Origin: Mesorhabditis belari
Lineage: Eukaryota; Nematoda; Chromadorea; Rhabditida; Rhabditidae
Direction of reading: 5' to 3'
Assembly (NCBI GenBank): GCA_958450365.1
Contig: CAUEEP010000730.1
Span: 2,541,001 to 2,605,000, forward strand
DNA: 64,000 nucleotides
A program made the translations under genes and the position numbers. Of the stretch, positions 45,437 to 56,824 are shown in pieces (the stretch's first letter is position 1; each line of letters opens with the position of its first letter). Under the pieces are notes generated by a model that saw only the letters and a program-made list of their open reading frames with translations, was not told the DNA's origin and made no database searches.

Positions 45437-46700
45437 AGGTCACCGAGAATATTCGCCTGAATGGTTTCGTAGTGTTTTTGTCCGATGTATGCGTGTCTCG
45501 AGTCTCTCATTTTTCACAATCATTGGATACTTTTTTCGGATGGAGGCATGAAGAACCTCCGCGGAGACGCATCTTTTCCTCCTCCGTTCTCGAGCTGCCC
45601 ACTGGTCTTTCCTTCTGAAAGAGAGGAGTCCATGGAAGGGAAAAAGGAAAGGAAAAAAAAAGGGGGGTGACTGGGCGGGTGTTCAATCGTTTTCTGCACA
45701 GGAGAGCCCCTGAGGGGACCTCGAAGGGAAGTGGAGGAGACGGAGGGACACTCTCCATTTCCCTCTCTCCATTTCCCCTTCCGTCTCTTCTTTTTTTTGC
45801 CTGTTTATTGGAATTTCCATTTTTTAGACATTTTCCTATAAATCAACCTTTAAACTATCAAAAACACAAATCACTTTGCTTAATATTTGACTCAGATTTT
45901 TACCCTTTTGATTCGTTACTCAATGTTATTTATTTTATAACTCGACCAAGTTTATTTTATAACTCAAATGCTATTTAGGAATTCATCACGCTGAGGTCGA
46001 TATTGTGTTGCTCGTCGCTTGACGACGAAGAGGTTTCAGTTTGTTTACACGAGCAAAAGCAGAGATTTTTCAACGAAAACATTTGAAAAATTTACTTAGA
46101 CTCTCGTTTTTGGTTTCAAAAAAAAAGGATGAGAGTTTCGGAAAATGGAATATGAGTATTGAAAAGAACAGATCCATTTTTTCAACAGGTTTCTCTGTTC
46201 TGGCAAATATTAGGTTGAGTACTTTTTCTTGATAACACTTTTTGTTTTCTGTTTTTTTTGTTTTTTTCATCAAAGGGCAAACCATAGTTTTTTATAAATT
46301 AATATGATAATCAGATACGCATTGTCAAGCTTTGGGCAAAGTTTCATCCCGATCTGATGGCTGGGCTTAAAGCAAGAAGCTTTTATTTGAAACAAGTCGA
46401 TCAACAAGAGTTTTTGTTTTTGGAATTTCTCAAAGACTGAACTATGTGTTTTTATGGAACTTTCGAAACATTGATAGTATTGGATTGTCTATTAGAAAGC
46501 AAGTTTTTATCCTGTTTTGATACGCATTGTCAAGCTTTGGGCAAAGTTCCATCCCGATCTGATGGCTGAGCTTCAAGCTAGAGGCTTTGATTTGCAATCA
46601 GTCGATTTGGACTATTTGATCTTCTGTGCACCAGATTTTTCTGCTACCTCTAAAGATTTCCAGTAAAAAAAAATGGCAATGTAAAGTAGATACTTTGAAG
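45437..46700 (+). pseudogene. Orphan exons, possibly remnants of a nuclear-receptor paralogue
   Basis: Exon-like pieces: VTENIRLNGFVVFLSDV after the acceptor at 45436-45437; EFITLRSILCCSSLDDEE at about 45979-46032 with acceptor and donor; and IRIVKLWAKFHPDLMA at 46314 and again RIVKLWAKFHPDLMAELQAR at 46517-46664, ending in TAA. The first piece weakly resembles the receptor's own C-terminus ([18 protein letters not shown]) and the second resembles helix 8 of a ligand-binding domain. No start or DNA-binding domain is found. This may be a broken paralogue; the link is tentative. Confidence 0.3.
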
Positions 46701-47320
46701 AAGATAATTTGAATAAAAACGTTTATATCAAGTAGTTTTTCGATTCTTTTTCGAGAAACTTTAACAGCACTTCAAATTATCAAAAAGTTTCTCAAAACAG
46801 AAAAAAAACATTAAATTTTGAAATGTCTAAACTATCATGTGGTAATGTTGGAGATTTGACGTCGAATATTTTATTTAGTTGTTGGTAAAGCATACTGGTA
46901 AAGAAGTTTCTGGATTGAATTCTTTTCTGAAAATTTTTCTAGGGAGTTGCAAGTCACTTTTGTTCGTCACTTTTCGCTCTTTTGTTCATAGCTCAGCTTT
47001 CATTCATCAAAACAGAATAAAAACTTGCTTTCTAATAGACAATCAAATACTATCAATGTTTCGAAAGTTCCATAAAGCACATAGTTCAGTCTTTGAGAAA
47101 TTCCAAAAACAAAAGCTCTTGTTGATCGACTTGTTTCAAATAAAAGCTTCTTGCTTTAAGCCCAGCCATTAGATCGGGATGAAACTTTGCCTAAAGCTAG
47201 ATTGTCTGATTCTGATGTCTGACTAAAGCTAGATTGTCTAAAGCATGTCTGATTATCATGTTAAAAATTTATAAAAAAGCCATGGTTTGATCTTTGATGA
47301 AACAAAAAAGAAAAAGTGAA
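46240..47320. repeat. Direct and inverted copies of an exon-bearing segment
   Basis: ATACGCATTGTCAAGCTTTG-GGCAAAGTT starts at 46314 and 46518. A third copy on the opposite strand spans about 46990-47310 and matches 46240-46515, including GAACTATGTGTTTTTATGGA as its complement and the CATCAAAGGGCAAACCATAG flank. The inverted pair could form a long hairpin around 46520-46990. Confidence 0.85.
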
Positions 47321-47673
47321 TTACTACTCAACCGAATACTTTAAGTTTCCTAAAAAATTATTTTCTTGCAAGAAAAAAAGATCAGAGTATTTTTCTATAA
47401 GACACGCACTATTTATGTCTCTATTTACAATATCATAGAGAGAAAAAGGCGGGCTGTTGTTGCATCCACCTGGCCATCACTTGTGCACTTGTGGTCTGGT
47501 CATCCCCCTTTCCAATCCCCCCTTTCATCTCTTTTATTTTCTTTTCTTTTCAATCACCTGTCTTGTGCTTTGTCTCGAGGTCATCAAGTTGAACAAATTC
47601 TCAAAATAGGGAATCACAACACAAACTCGTCTCCAATCCAAACACTAATCCCATTATTTAATTAGCAATTTCA

Positions 47674-48288
47674 ATGACTAGCTCGATTGCATCCCCAAAT
47701 ATTCCATTCGATTCATATGGTTGTGATATTCAGGAAATGCTTTTGGAATTCACCAATGAGCACTTGAAAACGTGCCTAGAGAATGTGGCGATAGAGAAAA
47801 GCCATTCGCCATTTGAAAAAGTTGATGTTGATGTCAACGAGCAATCTTCAAGCAGTAACTCGTTTGATGAAAGCAATGATTTACCTCCTTTAAGTCAAGA
47901 AGAACAGTATTTTGATTCGATTTCAATTTCTGATACTATACAAGAGGCAAAAGATTCTTCAAGATACTTCTTTGATGCCCGATCTTTCTCAACAGAAACA
48001 AACGATTCGGAAGTTTTTATGGAAAGTGAATCGAATAACGACTTTTCGGTGGAAATCCTCCGTCACGCCGATTCGGATGGATGCACTTTGTGGGTAATCA
48101 CAGCTGACGAAATCTTATCGGAAAACGCGGAACCAGTTGAGCTTTCTGTTCAGGCTTCACCAGATTCTCAATCTCTAAATGCCTCTTTATTTCCTATTGT
48201 AAACATCATTTCACATGGTGATTCTTTTTGGACAAGATTCATCACTTTTTTCAAGGTCAGTCTTAATTTCCTTAAAATTTTTCCTTAA
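47674..48288 (+). CDS. Unrecognised acidic, Ser-rich protein, first exon
   Basis: Open from ATG at 47674 for 194 codons to a good donor after AAG at 48255 (then 10 further codons to a stop if unspliced). The protein is rich in Ser, Glu and Asp (EQSSSSNSFDESNDLPPLSQ, EVFMESESNNDFSVEILRHA) and ends with an aromatic stretch SFWTRFITFFK. No domain is recognised. Base composition and codon use look coding. The next exon is uncertain: an open exon at 48795-48940 with two hydrophobic segments is a candidate but the phases disagree by one base. AGCAATTTCA before the ATG gives no clear trans-splice site. Confidence 0.55.
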   Translation: MTSSIASPNIPFDSYGCDIQEMLLEFTNEHLKTCLENVAIEKSHSPFEKVDVDVNEQSSSSNSFDESNDLPPLSQEEQYFDSISISDTIQEAKDSSRYFFDARSFSTETNDSEVFMESESNNDFSVEILRHADSDGCTLWVITADEILSENAEPVELSVQASPDSQSLNASLFPIVNIISHGDSFWTRFITFFKVSLNFLKIFP

Positions 48289-51230
48289 AAGAAATCATTT
48301 CTACAGTTTAGCTTTTAAAATAAGTTAACTTTCAGTCTTGTTTTTTGGTTTTTAAAATAAGAATAACATCTATTTTTCATTTACTTCCTTTTTCTTGATT
48401 AAAATTCCTCAAAATTATCGAAACCTTTAATCCTTTTGCCAAAAGTCTTTCAAGAAAACTAATTCAAAAACGAGATTAACGACGAAAGCTTCGAAAAAAG
48501 CTCATCAAAGTCGACCACAATGAAGATGGTTTGAAAAGCGGGTTTTGGCGGATGGGAACGGGCAGTACATGTAATGGACAGCCATCGCTCGTCTCACGTG
48601 CCCTGCAAGAGAAGGGGCAAGGGGAACAAGGACTCCCCTTTCCTTCCCGCTCAGCTGACTCCCCCCGTGCCTCACAACACGACCACCACCGAACACCCTC
48701 TCTCGTGAGAATTGCCTTCTTTGAGAAGTACAATCCCTTGCAGCTCTTCTTTTTCTCATCCGAATCCCTTTCCCTCAAAAAGGCGTATTCCTAGCCTTCT
48801 CGATTCTGTTGCTTTCGGCGACTCACTTTCTAAAAATAGAAGAATTTTCTAAAGTACCCCTTGGCTACTTATCTCCTCTTATTCTCTTAAACATGACGAT
48901 CACCTATGTGTTTCGGCAACAGATCTGGAAACTCTGGAAGGTTGATTTTTATTTATTCTTGAAACCTTATGATAATAGAATAATCTTTGACTTATTAGTA
49001 TTGAAAATATGAGGTAGTTCGGAGAGGATAAACAGCAAAAACAGCAAGTGCCTTCCCTTCACAATTTTTTTGATGCATTTTGTGGAAAGAAAAAAAAGAA
49101 TCACGTGCTTTGTTTCATTTCCATTTCTTTCTCCTTAAAAATGTTTATATTTTGATAACAAAAAAAAGCTGATGAAGAGTGACTATTTCAAGCCACAAAT
49201 TCCTAATCGAGCTTTTTTCTTCGATCGTTTACAAAGCTGTACATCAGTAGTTTCTAGTAAGTTTAGATTTTATCTAGTTTTTGATTGCACTCAGTTTTGA
49301 GAAGTTGCCATTTGTATTTTTGTATTGACAGATTCAATTAAACTTCAATCTTATTTAATAACACAATAATCCACGGATTAACGGCTGTAGTTTTCCCGAA
49401 ATAATCTAATTTCAATTGTTCAACCTTTAAAAACAAAATTATCGACTATAGAAGATGAAGAAATGGGAGGGGAAAAGAATTATGGGCTTCTTCGTCTCGC
49501 TGCAAACAAACGATGGGAGGCGGAGGTAGATTCAAAGAGGAGGCCGGGCACCAGCTGACCGCCGTCTCTCTTCCATCTAGACTCTCGCTTCGTTTTCCAT
49601 TCTCTTCCTCTCTTCTTCTCTTCTCGATTCCTCTCATTTTTTTTGCCCGCTTCAGTGAGAATCGTGAGCGACGAAGAGCCTCTGGCTGCCTCAAGCCAAC
49701 AACCACCATCTCTTCTCTCTTTGTTGATTTCCTCCCTGCTTTCTCCAAAATGTGATACGGATTGTTTTCTTTCACATAAACCTTTAGGCGATCTCATAAA
49801 GCTTGTAAAGCTTTTAAAACTTTCATCAAGGATTTATTTTTAAACTTTCTTCAAACTCTGTCTTTCTTCAATCAATTTCTAATCTACGAACGTTTTTTTT
49901 GCATTGACGCCCTATAAACTTTTATAGCATTGCAAGTTGCTTTAAAAACAAGTCGATCTCTTGTGTATTGACAGGTTGTGTTATCAAAAGCAAATCCTTT
50001 CTCTCCCAGGGCGATTTTATCTGAAACTTTCACTCTCAGCTGACCGTGTTTACAATTTCTCTCCTCTTTTCACTTGTTTGAAAATTGCGTACACATTTGC
50101 ATTTATTTCAAGCTTTCAAAAAAAAAAAAAACGTTTTCACTTTTCTTTTCACAAATCTCAATCCAGAGTCACCTTCGCAAAGAAACTTGTTCAATAATTC
50201 ATCGGATATGTAAACGCCTCGCGAAACGGCAATCGCTCCAAATTTAGACTTGTTTCCATCTCAGAGATTAAATAAGAAAAGACTAAAAATGATTTGGATT
50301 AAATTTTCTTTGACTTTTATGAATCTAATTCTAAAAATAGACTCATACTTCTTTTGAAGCAAACAAAATTAGTGGGCGCGTGGCGGCAAGAAAAGCAATC
50401 CGTATGCAATGAGGAAAGGGTGGGTAGAGAGAATGTCGTCAACAAGTATTCGTGCTTTTTCTCCCCTTTTTTTTCCAATTCTCGTCTAGGTGCTTTTGTT
50501 TGTTTTTCAAAAAGCGCCTCTTATAGATCACATGTTTTATATGGAGTCTTCTTTAACTTCTTTAACTTGGCAGAGAATCTTTCTTTAACTTTTAAAAGAT
50601 CTTTGTCGCATTGATGCATTGATTTGAAATCACTTTAGATTGAGAATGAGGGCAGTGGGAAAGATTTTCCCGCCGATTTGGAGTTGTCCTTTTTGGGATT
50701 CATAGAAAACAGCTGGGTGTCCTACTCAGTTAGGAGGTCAACAAAGTAAAGGGAATGGGGGAATGGATCAGTGACGGCTGCGGAGTGAAAAGGAAAGAGA
50801 TGGTTGAGGAGGCCGGCACGAGGGAAGGCGCGGAGGGAAATCCCTGAAAATTCCCAAGCATTCACTTGAATCACAAACTATTTCTTTAGTTTCTTAAATT
50901 TGTTACTTTAGACCTTTAAATCTTACTGATTTTAACGGGGTTCAGCTTTTTTTAAAACAATAAGATGGTCTTTGAGTGGTTCAATCTCAATTTCCCATCT
51001 CTCTCTCTCTCTTCTTTTTCCTTTTTTTCCCCAGTTCTCGAGTCGATCAGAGGCCTCCTCGTGGTCCTTTGTTTTCCACAACAATCTCTTTTACTCTTCT
51101 CAGTGCGAATCTCTTGTTTTCCTCATTTCAAATGTCAAATAGCCTATCAAACAAAAATGTGTACTTTTTGTAAATAATTTTTGTAAATAATTTCAACTTT
51201 TAGAACCTGGCTCCCCGCCAGCGTTGGGTG
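48289..51230. other. Gap between the acidic ORF and the Yippee-like gene
   Basis: Contains the candidate exon 48795-48940 (FSILLLSATHF ... VPLGYLSPLILLNMTITYV ... IWKLWK), which ends in phase 0 at a donor. It also has several GC-richer islands (48530-48790, 49450-49700, 50640-50840) with C/T- or G/A-rich tracts but no consistent frame. Nothing else can be supported. Confidence 0.4.
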
Positions 51231-52327
51231 ATGTCGCGAGCTCGAGTCCTCGAGAATTCAACTAAAGATAATCAACCGGCTCAGGCCACACATCGAAGCA
51301 AAACGTTTCAGGTATTCATTTTGTTTATATATAGAACATAAACAAAATTGAGCTATTATTTAGACATTTTTAGCTAGGGTAGACCGTTTAAGAGTCTCTC
51401 TCTCTCTTTTCCTAACCGATAAAATTGCTTGTGATGCAAAATTCTCCCCCGGAAAGGGCACTCCTTTTCCCACTCACAAGTTCCTTCTAAACAAGGAAGT
51501 TGTTTCTAATTGATTGATTTTTTTTGGCCTAGAAATAAAACAATCTTTAGGAGTACTTACCTGAAGGAGATCGTACATACAGTTGTGTTCATTGTCGAGC
51601 CCAACTTGCTCATCACAACGAGCTTATCTCAAAAGTATTAACATTGTTTCATGTTTCTTTCTTCTAATCCATTGATTTAGTCATTTCAAGGAAGCCAAGG
51701 AAAGGCCTACCTCTTCAACAGTGTGTAAGTGTTTTCAAAAAAAAAACTTTAATAAACCAAAAGATAACACACAAAAAGCACTACTAGCACAAAAACTACT
51801 AGCACTAAAGCACAAAAAGCACTACTAGTAAGACTCAAGCGTGATGTTTATAGGCTAAACAAACTCCTGAAATTATCTACAGATATATTACAGTGTAAAC
51901 GTGGGATGTGGGCCAGCAGAAGAGCGTGTGCTGCTCACTGGTCTTCATGCTGTTGCTGACATCTACTGCGAGTGTTGCAAGACGACTCTCGGATGGAAAT
52001 ATGTTTGTTTTCATTTTTTACAAAATAGGAAATACTCTTTTTAAAGATATTAACTAAAATCAAGCTTTCTTTGTCCAATTTTTACGTCGTGAATTTCTGG
52101 GAAGCTTCCAATTACTTTAAATCGTCATTAGTGTGACTCATGTAAATGAACGCAAACGGAAATTGGAAATTACGAGTCAAAAAACGTGAATTGATAGACT
52201 TGATTTCCAGGAGCACGCGTACGAGTTGTCACAAAAATACAAAGAAGGCAAGTACATCATCGAATTGGCGCATATGGTGAAAGACAATGGATGGCGTGAT
52301 GCCGAGAAGCGCCGATCAATTCATTGA
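51231..52327 (+). CDS. YPEL: Yippee-like zinc-binding protein (YPEL1-4 type)
   Basis: Spliced CDS of 144 aa. Exons: 51231-51311, 51551-51634, 51681-51724, 51894-52002, 52211-52327. After a short N-terminal extension ([18 protein letters not shown]) comes the conserved domain: [75 protein letters not shown] and [20 protein letters not shown]. The two CxxC pairs (CVHC, CECC) form the zinc site. The family is nearly invariant in eukaryotes and is linked to centrosome and cell-cycle functions, though its biochemistry is unclear. The frame is also open upstream of the ATG to an acceptor at 51203 (NLAPRQRWV), so a longer spliced N-terminus is possible. AAATAAA at about 52525 fits a polyadenylation signal. 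Confidence 0.95.
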
Positions 52328-52536
52328 ATATTCTAGAGTTGCAATTCGATGCGAACATTGCGATAGGTTTCTTTTTGATTAAGTTCAGTGCAAAAGAGTA
52401 AATTCATTACGGTTGAGAATTCATCTTTTTTTTTCCATAATTTCATCAAAATTCAGTCTATGTAAACGCTGTTTAGAGATCTTTTGTAAGCATACATTAA
52501 CCTAATTAAAGTAAAGTTCTCTTTAAATAAAGTACC

Positions 52537-52806
52537 TACCGTAAATACTGTAATAGTACCCCACCCCCATAATGACAGTGCGAAGTGTTGGGTAGTCTAG
52601 CTTTGAACGAGTGTTTCTCGACACTGGTTTATGCTACAATGCGCGCTTAGGTATCAAAAAATAGCCCTGAATTTCAGCTTTCTTTTGATACCAAAGACGC
52701 ATTTTTTGAAAGTACGGGCGCTTTGAAAAAAATGAAATACTAAAAAACTTTTTTCACTACGCGACTGTACGAGGGGGGTGGGGTACTATTACAGTATTTA
52801 CGGTAT
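52537..52806. mobile_element. MITE family A, copy 5
   Basis: Opposite orientation to copy 1: starts TACCGTAAATACTGTAATAG-TACCCCACCCCCATAATGAC and ends GGGGTACTATTACAGTATTT-ACGGTA. Interior GCTACAATGCGCGCTTAGGT-ATC matches copies 1 and 4. It sits just downstream of the Yippee-like gene. Confidence 0.9.
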
Positions 52807-53780
52807 CGATTAAGAAGCAAACAATTCATTTCGTTTTTTTCCAGGTCTTCGCAAAGAATCTCCAGTCGATTTCTCTGTTTTTTTTCCCGAAAATCAAAAC
52901 TCTTATTCAACATTCCCTAAAGGTCGCCCACGAAAAACGTCCTTCAATCACTCTTTTTGTTTTCCTTTTAATGGAAAGATTTTCATTTAATTCATTTCAT
53001 TTCCATAAGATTAAGATCATTTTCTTAATAAGATCATTTTCTAGTTTTCATTGTTTTTGTACATACATTGTACATAATTCTCTTCCCAAATTCTTCTCTC
53101 TCCGCATGATTTTCCTCGTTTTATTGTTAAATTTTTTGTGTGTTTGAGCCCTATTTGAACATAGTCTTGTGTTTATTGGCTTCGTCTTTTGCCCATAGTT
53201 CTTTCTTTTACCATCTTCGTTTGTCGATTTGTATTTTTTTTGTTCTTGTATAATAATTGAACATCAGGCTTTTTTGTTGTTGTTACCAATTACTAATATT
53301 CTTACATTCAACTATTTGGCATTTTTTTTTGTGATAATGTTGACCAGCGGCAAAAAAAGCATATTTAAAATAATCATATGAATTTTTCTCGATAAGTCAT
53401 AACAAGCACATTTTTGTGCCATCTCAAAAACTATTTCTTTTCAAGAAATACAAATTTCTCTTTTTTTTCTTTATAAGAAACTTATAAACACTTCGTAGAA
53501 ACGGTTACTTCAAAGATGTTTTCATCTTTTACATTGTGCTGATTTTTTTTTCTCATTTTTCATTTATTCCTTTGTGCAATTTCTTGCGATTTCTTTCGGG
53601 CTTCTCATCCGACTTTTTCTGTTCCTCGATTCATTAATAAAATATTCTGCAAATTTGGGAATCAGACAGAAACATGCTTTTTTTAAAGCTTATTATAATA
53701 ATCATACACAATTTATAGAAAAATTCGGCTCCATTCAATGATCGGATGACTTGTTAATCAATATAAATTGACGATCGACG

Positions 53781-53890
53781 CTTCTTCTACACTCTTCTTC
53801 TACACTTCTACACTTCTTCTACACTCTTCTTCTACACTTCTACACTTCTTCTACACTCTTCTTCTACACTTCTACACTTCTTCTACACTG
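53781..53890. repeat. CTTCTACA minisatellite
   Basis: A higher-order repeat of CTTCTTCTACACT and CTTCTACACTTCTACA units over about 110 bp. Not coding. Confidence 0.9.
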
Positions 53891-54139
53891 TACACTCTGA
53901 ATTACCTTTTTTAATGTTCGAATTTCTAGGCCATCCATTTCAAGTAAACACCTGAAAACCTTTATTTGAATATCAAGTTTTTCTCGGAAATCCTGATCTT
54001 TTGAAAAAAACAAATCTTTTGGCAAAATACGGGTCTCTTCATTGTGAAAAGCTATGATATACATATGTAAAACTATCATCTTAGCATTTCAGCTAATTTT
54101 GATTTGGGGAAATGTAGAATTTCTAGCACAAATACACCC

Positions 54140-54660
54140 AAATCTGAGGCAAGACCCAAAATTTGAACATTTGGACATAAGAGACGATGTTGGATCAGTC
54201 CTTCTCCTTGACGATGCCAAAAGGGAAGCACCCTATTTCCTGGCGGTTTGCCAGATGAAGAGCGATTACGTAACGGCACAAAGAACACCTCGCCAGTCAT
54301 GACGAGGTGAGGGGTCCTCTTTTAAGAGCGAGCATTCATTTAGCAATATCCTTACGTGAGCCGTAATATCTTATTGTGAGTCATACTGTGATCTTATTTG
54401 AGATTGGAGATGGGAGTTGGCAGACTCAGCAAAATGAATAATTTCAATTGATTCGCCGACTCCAAAAACCCGATAAATTTACAGTTGAATCTCTTCTTTT
54501 TGTACCATCTACAATGCAAAAGTGGAATCCCTGTGTAAATGATTGGCGAGTTGTTCTAATCGCTCTTCATCTGGCAAACCGCCCGGGTATAGGGTGTTTC
54601 CCTTTCGGAATCCGTGAAAGTTCAGAACACAAGTTTTTATCCCCAAAATCCCGTTAAGTC
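54140..54660. mobile_element. MITE family L, copy with both arms
   Basis: GGGAAGCACCCTATTTCCTG-GCGGTTTGCCAGATGAAGAG-CGATTA at about 54221-54266 is matched in reverse at about 54560-54605 (TAATCGCTCTTCATCTGGCA-AACCGCCCGGGTATAGGGTG). Related to the fragment in nmr-2 intron 13. Confidence 0.75.
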
Positions 54661-54907
54661 ATCCTGTTGAAGAGAGCCAAAAAAATCTATTATTTGAAGA
54701 AAGTTTTACTTCAAATTTTTATCAAAATATAATCGATGTCGATCAAAATATAATCAAAATATAATCGATGCAACAATCGATGTCACTGCTACAATCCAAT
54801 AATACTAACTCATTTCAATGATTACAAATACAATGCGAATACCGTCAATTGGGTGTTTGATGAATGAATGTTTGATGATGTCATGAGAAAAAGGGTCGAT
54901 GCGGGTG

Positions 54908-55443
54908 AGCGAATCAAAAAAAGACACCACAACCATGTATGTGGACACAGACACTTTTGAGACCGGTACCCCATTGCCATTCATTCATGAGCTGACAGAG
55001 ATACAAGTTGTCTGATGTGATCATCATTTCATCTGCTCAGCAACATTTTTTAATTATTTTTTGATTTGCGTTGTAGATGGGGAACATGATATTTAATTGT
55101 TTAAATGAGAGAAGCGAAATCTTTCGATTATTTCAACAATTTCTAAATCATTTCTTTAAAGAATTGTATGGATATTTTCGAAGCTTTAAGCAAACTATTC
55201 TTTTTTTATCTAACAAAATGTTAACAATATTCTATGATATTATCTATATTTAAAACTGTAAACACTTTTACATACGTCAGCTACAAAATACGGTATGTAA
55301 AACTGTAGACACTTTTACATACCGTATTTTCTCTAATAGTAGTGCACCCAGGCGAGCCGAGTTGGTGACAATTTTACGGTTTCCAAGCTTTTGCAGAAGC
55401 TCAACACTCTACTCCCTACATAGATCTCATCAGCTACATTTTC
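54908..55443. mobile_element. 535-bp dispersed repeat, copy 2
   Basis: Near-identical to 30427-30965. The similarity starts at AATCAAAAAAAGACACCACA and ends in the family D foldback (ACCGTATTTTCTCTAATAGT to about 55443), after which degenerate family D sequence continues to 55765. Confidence 0.85.
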
Positions 55444-55765
55444 CGACCCCACATCGATAGGTTTTGATCAGCGGTTGTCGAGATTTCTAGGAATTTAGTC
55501 GAAGCGGTGCACTACTATTAGAAAAGTCTAAAGTTTGTCTGTTTTTTTGGGAAAAAGGTCACTGTATTTTTCATAGTCGAGCCGAGTTAATGCCTATTTT
55601 ACAGTTTCCAAGTTCTCCCAGAGGCTCAACACTCTAATTGCCCACTAGATCACATCATAAGCCACATTTTCCGACCGTATATCGATAGGTTCTGATACGT
55701 GGTTCTCGAGATTTCGAGGAATTTAGGCGACGCTCATGGTGCACTACTATTAGAGACAATGCAGT
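55444..55765. mobile_element. Degenerate family D MITE copies
   Basis: 55444-55525 completes a copy ending GGTGCACTACTATTAGAAAA. A second, diverged copy follows at about 55560-55765 (GAGCCGAGTTAATGCC, CGATAGGTTCTGATACGTGG, GGTGCACTACTATTAGAGAC). They are tandem or nested. Confidence 0.75.
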
Positions 55766-56770
55766 AAGTAATTTTTACATGTCAATTGTCTAGAAAAAGA
55801 AAAATCCTATCGTGAATCGAAACCAAAAAAAGATGAGGTTCATCGAGAGTTCTTTTGATCGTCGAAAAATCGTTCACCTCTTTCGAAGGCTTCGTTCACA
55901 AAGTTTTTGTGCAAGTTTGTATTGCGTGTGCGCATTTTCAAAGAAAGTACTGCAAAAAGAAGAACAAGAAGAAAAAGATTTCGGACCTGAGGGGACTCTT
56001 TGAGTAACCAGATCTCCTCTAAATCCCAATCCTCACTCACTCGCCGATCCTTTTCTCAATGCCTACCCTCAGATGGGCCAAGAGTCGGGGATCACTTTGT
56101 GCTGCTCTTCATTTCACACAACCCCCCTCCTCTTTTTCTTCACAAATCCTTGTCTCATCTCTTTTTCTGTTTCTTGATTGAGCTCTTTGTGCTGCTCATT
56201 TATTATGTGATTGCAAGAGCTCATGACCTTAAACTCCGTCTGTGCATCTCAAAGATCTATTCCCATTTGTCAAACTTTTTCTACCTACTTTTCCAGTTTC
56301 ATTTTTGTGATTGTCTGTGTTTTTTTTTTTCTAAGTAAAGCTCTATTTCTCTAAAATGAACTTTTCACTATTAAAAAGACAATATTGAGCTAGGCGAAAA
56401 ATCTGGTGGTGTGTCCAGCAAAACATTCACAGTTTATAAATTCTTTTCTAAAGTTTCGCGGGAGTGTTTTGCAAACAAATCGCTTCAACAGATTGCCTAG
56501 TTTAGAAATAATTGAAACAAATATCAAAGCGTTATACTTTAAAATAGTTTTAAGTTTTTTTGAAAAAGTCGAAATCTTTTTTTTTTTGTTAAATCTTTCT
56601 GATACTTTAAATTTTCTTTTTCTCATTGCCAGTATTGTTTAGTGTGCATCAAACATCACTTTGTAATTTCCTTGCATTCATCGCCTAAAAGCCGCTTCGA
56701 AAATGCGAATTCGACGTAAGTTTTTTTGCATTTTTAAAGTTTCTAAGCATAAATCTAAAAAAATGTTTTC

Positions 56771-56824
56771 TATTCTTTCTATTCTTTCTATTCTTTCTAT
56801 TCTTTCTATTCTTTCTATTCTTTC
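56771..56824. repeat. 9-bp microsatellite (TATTCTTTC)6
   Basis: Six exact tandem units of TATTCTTTC. It directly follows a short exon-like start (ATGCGAATTCGAC then GTAAGT) at 56703-56716, which I do not call a gene. Confidence 0.95.
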
